From Terramyces sp. JEL0728 (Eukaryota; Chytridiomycota; Chytridiomycetes; Rhizophydiales; Terramycetaceae): a stretch of 13,889 bases of DNA. The notes under the pieces are model-generated. The model did no database searches, was not told where the DNA came from, and worked only from the letters and a program-made list of their open reading frames with translations. Position numbers and translations under genes: made by a program. Shown here in pieces: positions 7,253 to 12,949 of the stretch (the stretch's first letter is position 1; the number at the start of each line of letters is the position of its first letter). The DNA is taken from contig JADIIU010000214.1 in the NCBI GenBank assembly GCA_027603945.1, forward strand, positions 1-13,889, given 5' to 3'.

Positions 7253-7639
7253 ATGGCAACCTACTGCGCAACGATATTCAAACACAAGGAAAACATCCCA
7301 GACGTACACTGGATCCTATTCGAACACAACACAATAGCAATAGCAAGCAAATCCCTCTGTGCTTTTGACGAATTCAAAACCAAAGCTTTGGATAATATCA
7401 CTAGTTATGAAGGCCAGTATGCTGGCAGTATGTACGGTGATTTCAATCCCATTCGGATGGAACAGCTGTACCCGAAAGAACCGGTTTGGATGGTACAGTT
7501 CAGTCATGATGATTCTAGTGTGATCTTTTACGGGCTTTATATTGGGTCAAGTAGCGAATTGGCTGTTGGATTGCAAGGAAGAGCAAACAGAGATTTTGAT
7601 GCCAAGATGCGCAATATTGTTGCTACCAGTGAAGAATAA
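7253..7639 (+). CDS. Hypothetical protein, 128 aa, no recognised family
   Basis: I do not recognise this protein. It is acidic and soluble-looking, with no signal peptide, membrane segment or metal-binding cluster. Visible features are a mixed helix/strand N-terminal half (MATYCATIFKHK..., VHWILFEHNTIAIAS), a Gly/Tyr/aromatic middle (YEGQYAGSMYGDFNP) and a beta-rich C-terminal half (VWMVQFSHDD, VIFYGLYIG). The sequence pattern is balanced and protein-like. A TATA box lies 31 bases upstream of a well-placed ATG, and AATAAA overlaps the stop codon, so three independent signals support a real gene. It is the only plus-strand gene within the BTB cluster and shows no similarity to BTB or kinase genes. 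Confidence 0.8.
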   Translation: MATYCATIFKHKENIPDVHWILFEHNTIAIASKSLCAFDEFKTKALDNITSYEGQYAGSMYGDFNPIRMEQLYPKEPVWMVQFSHDDSSVIFYGLYIGSSSELAVGLQGRANRDFDAKMRNIVATSEE

Positions 7640-7640
7640 A
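7635..7640 (+). terminator. Poly(A) signal overlapping the stop codon
   Basis: AATAAA is formed by the last codon, the TAA stop and one further base of the 7253 gene. The 3' untranslated region would thus be minimal, in line with the rest of the window. The next gene on the opposite strand ends 125 bp on. Confidence 0.55.
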
Positions 7641-7764
7641 TCTGTGTATTGACAATCAGCGGTATTAGATACCTTCTTGTGAGCCTCAACGAAATACAAG
7701 CAATCCGGAATAGGATGCCAGCTAATTAAAAGCTGATGCAGTTTATTTCATTTACAAACGCGTT

Positions 7765-8568
7765 TCAAGGTTCAAGAAACCGACCACGGAATTTAGTGCT
7801 GAATTCATCTGTACATCCAAAGCACAACACCCTCATTTCATCTTTAGAATACCCGAGTCCCCATAAAGCAGAAAGAAGCGTAAACCCAAGTGCAGCAAGT
7901 GTGTTCCCAGTAACTGGCGATTCAAACGCATCGCTAAACTTGACTTGAATTCCTTTATAATCCATTCTTACAGATACTTGTTTACCAGTGTTGTTTAGTG
8001 AGAATGAAACGTTATTGTCGCTGTACGCTTCTTCATTTGCTCTGCGTTCAAGTAGGAAATATCGGTTGAAATCGTTAATGAGTATGTTGGATATTTTACA
8101 AGCTAGAGGCAAAAAGTCTTTGATCAGGGTATCAAATACATGGTCCAGTTTTTGAATGAAATATTGATGATTTCTCGCTCTAACTTGAGCACCATTTATC
8201 AGCGCTTGATTGATGGATCGTTCATGACTAAACTCTGGCGGTAGATCAATACAAAAGTACTCCAAAGCTGATATCAATTGCGGTCGTTCTAGAGTGGTAT
8301 TAATCAATAGATCGGCAACACTGCCAGTCTGAATATAATCCAAAATCAACTGGAATATATGAGGCGGAACTTGGTTATTCAACAATACTATATTACCATC
8401 CGTGTCTTTGTTTAGTGTGAATGAAGAATATGGATCAATGATAGCGAATAAACTTGAATCTTTGGGGATCTTTTTGTACAATTCGGGGGTAATTTTGAAA
8501 ACCTGGTGAGCGACTTTGATTTGGATTGGAAAATCGATATCTAGTGGTAGGGGAGAGTCAATAACCAT
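7765..8568 (-). CDS. BTB (T1/KCTD-type) domain protein, family member 3
   Basis: A 267-aa BTB-family paralogue. The BTB part is residues 15-105: HQVFKITPELYKKIPKDSSL, YSSFTLNKDTDGNIVLLNN, ILDYIQT and EYFCIDLPPEF. The KDTDGNIVLLN hairpin is complete, unlike in member 2. The shared C-terminal domain follows, with VSVRMDYKGIQVKFSDAF and the hallmark ALWGLGYSKDEM, then a short divergent Cys-containing tail (VLCFGCTDEF). Members 3 and 4 agree best with each other (EYFCIDLP, FE..VTGNTLAALGFT/NVLGALGYT), so they are probably the most recent pair. The start is an ATG with the TATA-like AATAAATATA about 27-36 bases upstream. No enzyme motifs are present; an adaptor role is inferred from the BTB fold. 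Confidence 0.84.
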   Translation of the reverse strand: MVIDSPLPLDIDFPIQIKVAHQVFKITPELYKKIPKDSSLFAIIDPYSSFTLNKDTDGNIVLLNNQVPPHIFQLILDYIQTGSVADLLINTTLERPQLISALEYFCIDLPPEFSHERSINQALINGAQVRARNHQYFIQKLDHVFDTLIKDFLPLACKISNILINDFNRYFLLERRANEEAYSDNNVSFSLNNTGKQVSVRMDYKGIQVKFSDAFESPVTGNTLAALGFTLLSALWGLGYSKDEMRVLCFGCTDEFSTKFRGRFLEP

Positions 8569-8594
8569 TTGAAGGGGAAATCACTTGGAGATGA

Positions 8595-8604
8595 TATATT
8601 TATT
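8595..8604 (-). promoter_or_regulatory. TATA-like element of BTB member 3
   Basis: The minus strand reads AATAAATATA, 27-36 bases before the ATG at 8568. This is the same position as the TATA boxes of the 5989, 7253 and 10584 genes. Confidence 0.45.
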
Positions 8605-8981
8605 GGTGGGCACAGACCTCTTGAATGACTTGTGGTTTGTGCGACTTTGAGAGGATGACTTTTGCAGGTCAATTGATCAGGATAGGGGCATACCAATCGA
8701 TAACAACGATTAGGAACTACTAATAATATTCTACAAGTTGGTACAGTACTTGTCGCTGTATTAGAGCTATCTCTTTACTTGAATCCCAATTAGGTATGGC
8801 ATGCACGCTTCGAGTTTTTCCTAAAAGAAACCAAAACCGTTTTGGGAGACTCACTTTGATAGCCGCAATGAATTCTCAGAGATTTAGGTGGAAAAGTCTC
8901 GTTCACCAATTATATCTAGTACGCCGGTCATTTGATACAGATTCAAACGTAGGCAATATGCAAACACTCACTACATTGCAG

Positions 8982-8987
8982 TTTATT
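8982..8987 (-). terminator. Poly(A) signal of BTB member 4
   Basis: The minus strand reads AATAAA about 10 bases beyond the stop codon of the gene ending at 8997. Confidence 0.5.
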
Positions 8988-8996
8988 AAGTAAATC

Positions 8997-9797
8997 TTAG
9001 ATTGCGGATAATAATTGTTCCATTTCAATCCATGTTGTAACAGAGGAGTAAGAGCACTTTGAACGGCACTGCTCCTTACTATAGACGAGACCCCATAAAA
9101 CACACAATATAGTGTATCCTAGTGCTCCAAGCACATTTGGCTGATTTTCCAAAGAAAAATTCACTTGCTGCTCTGCTGCTACCTCGATCCCTTTAAAATC
9201 CAAACTCACAGAAACATTCCTAAAAGACACCTGCAATTTAAAACTGATTGAGCCCTCTCCATATTTGTTATTGTTTGGCTTTGTCTCCAAGTTAAATTTG
9301 CTGCGCAAGTATCCAACAAGTTCAGAAGAAATGCTTTTTGCAAACGGGAAAAACAAAAGGACGGTTTTATCAAACTCGTCTTCCTGTATTTTCAGAAACT
9401 TTTGGTAATTGTCTTTGCGAATTCTATCTCCGTTTGTAATTGAATCTTTAATTGATTGATTGTAGTAGAATCCATCCGGCAGATCAATGCAGAAATACTC
9501 GAATGCTTGGACCACTTCCTTACGCTGTGACGCACTACTGATCAACAATCCAGCAACACTATTGTATTGCAAATAATCCAAAAGCACTTGAACTGCTTTA
9601 AAAGTAATCTCCTTGTTCAACAATGGTATATTTCCATTCGAATCTTTTTCCTGCTGAAATTTGGAATCTGGATCGAGAATGTTTCGCAAAGGTGAAGATC
9701 TAGGGATCTGGTTGAATAGTTCTATGCTAATTTTGAACACATGAGATTGAACTTTGAGATTGACAAATTCTACAGTCATTTTTGGTAGGAAAATCAT
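8997..9797 (-). CDS. BTB (T1/KCTD-type) domain protein, family member 4
   Basis: A 266-aa BTB-family paralogue from the first ATG. The BTB region includes SHVFKISIELFNQIPRSSPL, NILDPDSKFQQEKDSNGNIP, LLDYLQYN and EYFCIDLPDGF. The C-terminal shared domain includes VSVSLDFKGIEVAAEQ, NVLGALGYTIL and CVLWGLVYSKEQC. Thus the hallmark Gly of LWGLGYS is Val here, and the tail is short and Cys/Ser-rich. An ATG at 9779 (MTVEFVNLK) has an A at -3, better start context than the first ATG, and may be the true start; it would give 260 aa. Its closest relative is member 3, about 430 bp downstream. No clear TATA is visible. Partner and process are unknown. Confidence 0.83.
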   Translation of the reverse strand: MIFLPKMTVEFVNLKVQSHVFKISIELFNQIPRSSPLRNILDPDSKFQQEKDSNGNIPLLNKEITFKAVQVLLDYLQYNSVAGLLISSASQRKEVVQAFEYFCIDLPDGFYYNQSIKDSITNGDRIRKDNYQKFLKIQEDEFDKTVLLFFPFAKSISSELVGYLRSKFNLETKPNNNKYGEGSISFKLQVSFRNVSVSLDFKGIEVAAEQQVNFSLENQPNVLGALGYTILCVLWGLVYSKEQCRSKCSYSSVTTWIEMEQLLSAI

Positions 9798-10284
9798 TTA
9801 CTTGGTGATCAAAGTACAATCACCATCTACAAGACTCTATTCCATATCTAATGGCATTCCGCAAACAAGGAACGCTTGACGGACGACCAACCCTATGCCG
9901 TGTGGTTAATTTGGAGGTAATCTGGTGCTAGTTGTGCATGTATGGAGCGGAATTGGTACTTTTCCAACATGCAGATTAGTTTACGACTGATTTTGAAGCT
10001 GAATTACTCACCATTTAGATTAGTTTCACCGCGTAATTAAACCCGGTATGATTGAACGAATCACAAGTGTGCAAATGTTTCGAGAACATTTTCGTGCCAA
10101 ATTTGCCAACTCAACAAAATTGTGGTGGCAAAGTGTAGTTTTTGGATATCTTTTGTAAAGAACAAAAATGACTGTTATTGAAAGTGTATTCAGGAAATAT
10201 TTAATCTCGGAAATCCTTTCTTCAATTAATTATCTATTTGTCCTTGACAGCGGGGTTTCTTGGTTGTGGGGGTCTATTGTTACC

Positions 10285-10311
10285 ATTTTTGGGATCGTCT
10301 TTTGATCCCAA
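10285..10311 (+). ncRNA. Sm-site-like motif followed by hairpin (possible small RNA 3' end)
   Basis: ATTTTTGG at 10285-10292 resembles the Sm-binding site (RAU4-6GR). It runs into an 8-bp perfect hairpin, ttgggatc/gatcccaa (10289-10296 and 10304-10311), with a 7-base loop. An Sm site followed by a terminal hairpin is how several spliceosomal snRNAs end. I could not find the U1, U2, U4 or U5 signature upstream, so the call is tentative. Confidence 0.2.
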
Positions 10312-10488
10312 TTTAGAATTTTAATATTAGATTAATACACCACGATTCAAAAGATAGTATGAATGTAAAGTCCTCATCTAAAGCAGCTTTGCCAACCTCG
10401 TTTTCCACAAAGTATAGCGCTTTCCACGAAATAGTAAAACCATTGAAACAAAAAAATTGCTCCTAAAGATGACCCTTATATCCAACCA

Positions 10489-10531
10489 AAACGGTGTGCG
10501 CGAGCGCAGTTTAGCCTATGATACACCGTTT
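10489..10531. promoter_or_regulatory. 9-bp inverted repeat enclosing a GC palindrome, upstream of TATA
   Basis: aaacggtgt (10489-10497) and acaccgttt (10523-10531) are exact reverse complements. Just inside the left arm, sharing its last base, lies a second palindrome, tgcgcgagcgca (10497-10508). The block ends 16 bp before the TATA box of the secreted repeat peptide, so it is well placed as an upstream activator or repressor site. Confidence 0.5.
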
Positions 10532-10546
10532 CTGTGCTTCTGCGGG

Positions 10547-10554
10547 TATAAATA
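10547..10554 (+). promoter_or_regulatory. TATA box of the secreted repeat peptide gene
   Basis: TATAAATA starts 37 bases before the ATG at 10584. It lies downstream of the in-frame ATG at 10518, which is why the start at 10584 is chosen. Confidence 0.65.
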
Positions 10555-10583
10555 CAGCACTCTTAGAGACAGTTTTCGTCAAA

Positions 10584-10865
10584 ATGTCAGTTATTATTAG
10601 TTTATTGGTTACTCTTGCTGCTGCTTCTCCTGTTGTTGGTGGAGACAAGGATGCTCATGGCTGTATCAGATCTGCTGGATACACTTGGTGTGAATCTACC
10701 CAGCAATGCCAAAGACCGTGGGAAGTTCAATGCCCAGCTGTTGAAAAACGTACTGTTGTTGGTGGAGACAAAGATGCTCATGGCTGTATCGGATCTGCTG
10801 GTTACACTTGGTGTGAATCCGCTCAACAATGCCAAAGACCATGGGAAGTTCAATGTGTCGCTTAA
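10584..10865 (+). CDS. Secreted precursor with two four-cysteine repeats and a Lys-Arg site
   Basis: 93 aa. Residues 1-15 (MSVIISLLVTLAAAS) form a classical signal peptide. Two 34-residue repeats follow (17-50 and 58-91), differing at two residues. Each has the pattern C-x8-C-x5-C-x7-C with GYTWCES and CQRPWEVQC. Between them is PAVEKRT, whose Lys-Arg (55-56) is a typical Kex2/furin site, so the product may be cut into two nearly identical small disulfide-bonded peptides. Similar GYxWC...CxRxWE modules occur as short Cys-rich units in secreted proteins of protists and algae; I know of no established function. Precursors with repeats cut at Lys-Arg are known in fungi as pheromone or surface peptides, which is an analogy only. 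The ATG at 10584 follows a TATA box; the ATG at 10518 precedes it and breaks the signal peptide. AATAAA lies 5 nt after the stop. Confidence 0.88.
   Translation: MSVIISLLVTLAAASPVVGGDKDAHGCIRSAGYTWCESTQQCQRPWEVQCPAVEKRTVVGGDKDAHGCIGSAGYTWCESAQQCQRPWEVQCVA
10632..10862 (+). repeat. Tandem duplication, 123-bp period, in the secreted peptide gene
   Basis: Unit 1 begins at 10632 and unit 2 at 10755. By my count the first 102 bases of each unit differ at nine positions, only two of the affected codons changing the amino acid (Arg/Gly and Thr/Ala). The duplication is therefore recent, or the units are homogenised while the protein is conserved. Confidence 0.9.
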
Positions 10866-10869
10866 ATTA

Positions 10870-10875
10870 AATAAA
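10870..10875 (+). terminator. Poly(A) signal of the secreted peptide gene
   Basis: AATAAA begins 5 bases after the TAA stop at 10863-10865. The convergent gene ends about 70 bp further on. Confidence 0.55.
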
Positions 10876-10945
10876 TTCTTCAATAATTTATCGTCAATGG
10901 CAATATGCTTACTTCAACTCGTTATAACCAAACAATATCAATATA

Positions 10946-11593
10946 TTATAACGCCAACAAGATTACTGATAGAAAATAAAACAGAGATACTGATTCAGCA
11001 CCGCTAGATAAAGTAGTTGTCACTCCGCTAGAATTCGTCAGCACTCCCGAAACACTAAAAACCTTTGGCGGAATAACACAAGAAGGATCACTTCCAAAAT
11101 TAGTCCCGTTAATCGCATTACCAGGAAAACTACCCAAAATATCACCAATCTTGTACAAATTAGAAACACTAAATGGAATCCCACCTGTACACGGGTATTG
11201 TAACGAATACGTCATTTGTTTGGCTGCAAGTCCAGGTTGGATTGTACCGGTATATATAAAGTATATTTTAATGTCTCCAACGTTTGCGCTTGAGCCATGG
11301 TTTACGTTTGAACTGCATTGTCCGTTTGGAAGGCCAAACCCATTTACCAAAACAGTGTTTCCTACGATTCCTTCACCTGTGCTTGGAGGAACGGTAAATG
11401 AAGCGTACATACATCTGATTGCCATTTGTACGCCATAGTCTGAAGGATTCCCAAATGGAGTGTTGGCGTTGGTTGAAAGTACTGTGCCTACTACTGTGTA
11501 CTGGGCGTTTTTCACAAAACAGGTGAGAGGGTCTGAAGTTTGTTCGCATCCGTACAACTGTCCAAGCGCATAGTTTATTAGCAGGAAAATCAT
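10946..11593 (-). CDS. Secreted six-cysteine protein, probably GPI-anchored (paralogue A, intronless)
   Basis: 215 aa from the ATG at 11593. The open frame extends upstream to 11644 but has no ATG there. Residues 1-12 (MIFLLINYALGQ) are a short signal peptide. The body has six cysteines (16, 25, 61, 93, 135, 172) that align one to one with the neighbouring paralogue. Shared blocks are KNAQYTVVG, CMYASFTVPPSTGEGIVGN, NVGDIKIYFI, CTGGIPF and PGNAINGTNFGSDPSC. A Ser/Thr/Val-rich stalk (about 178-200) and a final hydrophobic run (SVSLFYFLSVILLAL) with no charged tail suggest GPI attachment. The product would thus sit on the cell surface or wall. I do not recognise the family. It has no intron where paralogue B has one. 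Confidence 0.82.
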   Translation of the reverse strand: MIFLLINYALGQLYGCEQTSDPLTCFVKNAQYTVVGTVLSTNANTPFGNPSDYGVQMAIRCMYASFTVPPSTGEGIVGNTVLVNGFGLPNGQCSSNVNHGSSANVGDIKIYFIYTGTIQPGLAAKQMTYSLQYPCTGGIPFSVSNLYKIGDILGSFPGNAINGTNFGSDPSCVIPPKVFSVSGVLTNSSGVTTTLSSGAESVSLFYFLSVILLAL

Positions 11594-11699
11594 TAATAAT
11601 TTTTGGTTGAGAAATTTTCTGGATTTCACCTGATGCTGAGCCACAAGGTTTGCACATTGATAGTCGCGTTCATTTTAATTAATTACCATCTTTAAACAT

Positions 11700-11705
11700 T
11701 TTATT
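11700..11705 (-). terminator. Poly(A) signal of paralogue B
   Basis: The minus strand reads AATAAA, 18 bases past the TGA stop at 11725-11723. Confidence 0.5.
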
Positions 11706-11722
11706 CTTATAATTCAAATAGT

Positions 11723-12411
11723 TCACATTGCAAGAAATACAGAACCGACTAGGAAAGTAGCTAATGCCAAGTAGGTGGATTCGGCACGGCCGGCAGCATT
11801 GAATTGAGCAGTACCAGATGAACCAGTGGTTCCAGATGATGAAGATACAGATGCGTCAGCTTTAGGAAGAGTGCAGGACGGGTCACTGCCCATTGTAGAA
11901 CCAGTGATTGCATTGCCTGGGTTTGCAGCAAGAACGTTAGAAACTGTCTGCAAGTTGGCTTGGTTGAATGGGATACCGCCAACACAGATATCTTGCACTG
12001 CATAAATAATATTCTGTGCGCTTTGGCCAGCTTGCGGACGCTGAGCAACATTGATAAAGTAAATATTTGTGTCGCCAACATTGGCAGCCGCCCCTAATCC
12101 ATTTGGACATTTTGGGTTTGGAACTCCCCATCCAGTAATAGTAATTGTGTTTCCTAAATAAATCTTTAAATACCAACTAAACCAGCGCCAGAGGATGGAG
12201 GGGAAGAGAATGAAGCGTACATACAGCTAACTGCAAGGGTAGCGTTGTAATTTGAGCTGCTTCCGCCACTAGTAATTGTATTTGAAGTTACTCTTCCAAC
12301 AAAAGTGTATTGCGCATTTTTAATTAAGCATGTGTTGTCAGCTGGAAGACCGCACCTGTCTGTAAATTGAGCTGAAGCTAAAGCGATTAATAACGACGCA
12401 AATTGAAACAT
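11723..12411 (-). CDS. Secreted six-cysteine protein, probably GPI-anchored (paralogue B, one 20-nt intron)
   Basis: Exons 12411-12174 and 12153-11723 give 222 aa. A signal peptide is present (MFQFASLLIALASAQ, 1-15). Six cysteines (20, 28, 63, 95, 136, 173) align with paralogue A. The shared blocks include KNAQYTFVG, CMYASFSSPPSSGAGLVGN, NVGDTNIYFI, CVGGIPF and PGNAITGSTMGSDPSC. A Ser/Thr/Gly-rich stalk (180-196) leads to small residues (FNAAG) and a terminal hydrophobic helix, as expected for GPI attachment. Without splicing the frame stops two codons past the junction; removing 20 nt restores GLVG-NTITITGWG, which matches GIVGNTVLVNGFG of paralogue A. An AT-rich AATAAAAT lies about 35-43 bases upstream of the ATG. 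Function is unknown; a surface or wall role is inferred. Confidence 0.85.
12154..12173 (-). other. 20-nt spliceosomal intron (paralogue B)
   Basis: The minus strand reads gtatttaaagatttatttag, with GT and AG ends and G on both exon sides. It has an in-frame stop at its start. Its removal joins two frames into a protein collinear with the intronless neighbour, which is strong independent proof of the splice. Confidence 0.92.
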
Positions 12412-12949
12412 TGGTTTGAATTATTGAAAAAATGGAGGCTCGTTGATTTTATTTGGAAACGCCACAGAGGTTGTGAGATGGATGTTCAAATATTTGTAAA
12501 CAAAAGGGTTCAACTCTTTTCAGATCTATGCAGGCTGTTGTCTTTGACTTTCCTCGACGGTCGGCGATTTGTCTTTACATCTGGCTTTGAAATTACGTGT
12601 GCACTAAACATTAAAGTAACTGGCGAGAGATACTGGAATGTTTAATCAGACGCGATATCAGTCATGTCAGGCTGTAGTGGATATACATCAAGTCGGCTGC
12701 GAATGAATTTTGTATTGCTAAACATTAACAAAAAAGGTTGTCAGGCTTTTCCAAGTAAATAACCACTTTGTTGCAGGATTCGAACCTGCCTTGAAGGAAC
12801 CCAGTCAAAGGGGACAACCTGCACTTGAGAGAATCGATCTTGCAAGTCAATTTGGCCAATTACTCATCAAACACTAAGAGTCATGTTTGACAAACTAAAT
12901 ATCCAAAAATAACTAAACAATGCATTGATTTTTTTCATTATTAGCGCAA
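12412..12949. other. 538-bp region without a protein gene
   Basis: It lies between the divergent promoters of the paralogue B gene and the hydrolase gene. No coding frame from an ATG is convincing on either strand. It contains the possible small RNA at 12730-12820. The rest is AT-rich and unstructured as far as I can see. Confidence 0.65.
12730..12820 (-). ncRNA. Possible Pol III-type structured RNA with tRNA-like T-arm
   Basis: On the minus strand, 12786-12776 read GGTTCGAATCC, a perfect B-box/T-arm core. It forms a 5-bp stem (GCAGG/CCTGC) with a 7-base TTCGAAT loop. Outside it CTTTG/CAAAG can pair, and an 8-bp stem (AGGTTGTC at 12820-12813 with GACAACCT at 12742-12735) closes the whole. 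A run of six T follows directly, the Pol III stop. I cannot complete a normal cloverleaf: the 7 nt after the T-arm find no acceptor partner at the usual distance, and no A-box is evident. It may be a decayed tRNA, a tRNA-like RNA or another Pol III transcript. Confidence 0.3.

Larger units (their letters stand above)
8569..8996. other. Gene-free stretch between BTB members 3 and 4
   Basis: 428 bp with the promoter of member 3 at its left end and the poly(A) signal of member 4 at its right end. A 65-codon frame from an ATG at 8796 has no recognisable features, is Arg/Asn-rich and ends next to the convergent stop, so I do not call it a gene. No tRNA-like arm or strong repeat is visible. Confidence 0.6.
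9798..10583. other. 786-bp gene-free region between divergent genes
   Basis: The longest non-coding stretch in an otherwise tightly packed window. It has no frame worth calling on either strand. The right third carries the promoter of the secreted repeat peptide (inverted repeat 10489-10531, TATA at 10547). The middle has an Sm-site-like motif followed by a hairpin (10285-10311). The left part holds only AT-rich sequence and a 27-codon frame at 9851. Confidence 0.65.

Noticed and set aside
8796..8993. 65-codon plus-strand frame starting with ATG
   Set aside because: No recognisable domain, no TATA at the usual distance, no paralogue, composition like random AT-rich sequence, and it ends against a convergent gene.
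1468..9797. Shared LDPDS motif in kinases and BTB proteins as a sign of common origin
   Set aside because: The motif lies in different structural contexts (after the hinge versus the BTB core), and nothing around it aligns.
9851..9976. Short frame from the ATG at 9851, extendable by removing a 15-nt gtaat...tag stretch
   Set aside because: 15 nt is outside the 19-20 nt size of the proven introns, the product is only about 38 aa, and no homology supports it.
10979..10985. ACAGAGA motif as a U6 snRNA core
   Set aside because: It lies within the 3' coding end of paralogue A and lacks the following AGC and the U6 stem sequences.
11594..11644. N-terminal extension of secreted paralogue A (17 residues)
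   Set aside because: It has no ATG; the extension opens with GTG and would bury the signal peptide that starts at the ATG at 11593.
12403..12645. 80-codon plus-strand frame at the start of paralogue B
   Set aside because: It opens with TTG, not ATG, and overlaps the start and promoter of a well-supported gene.
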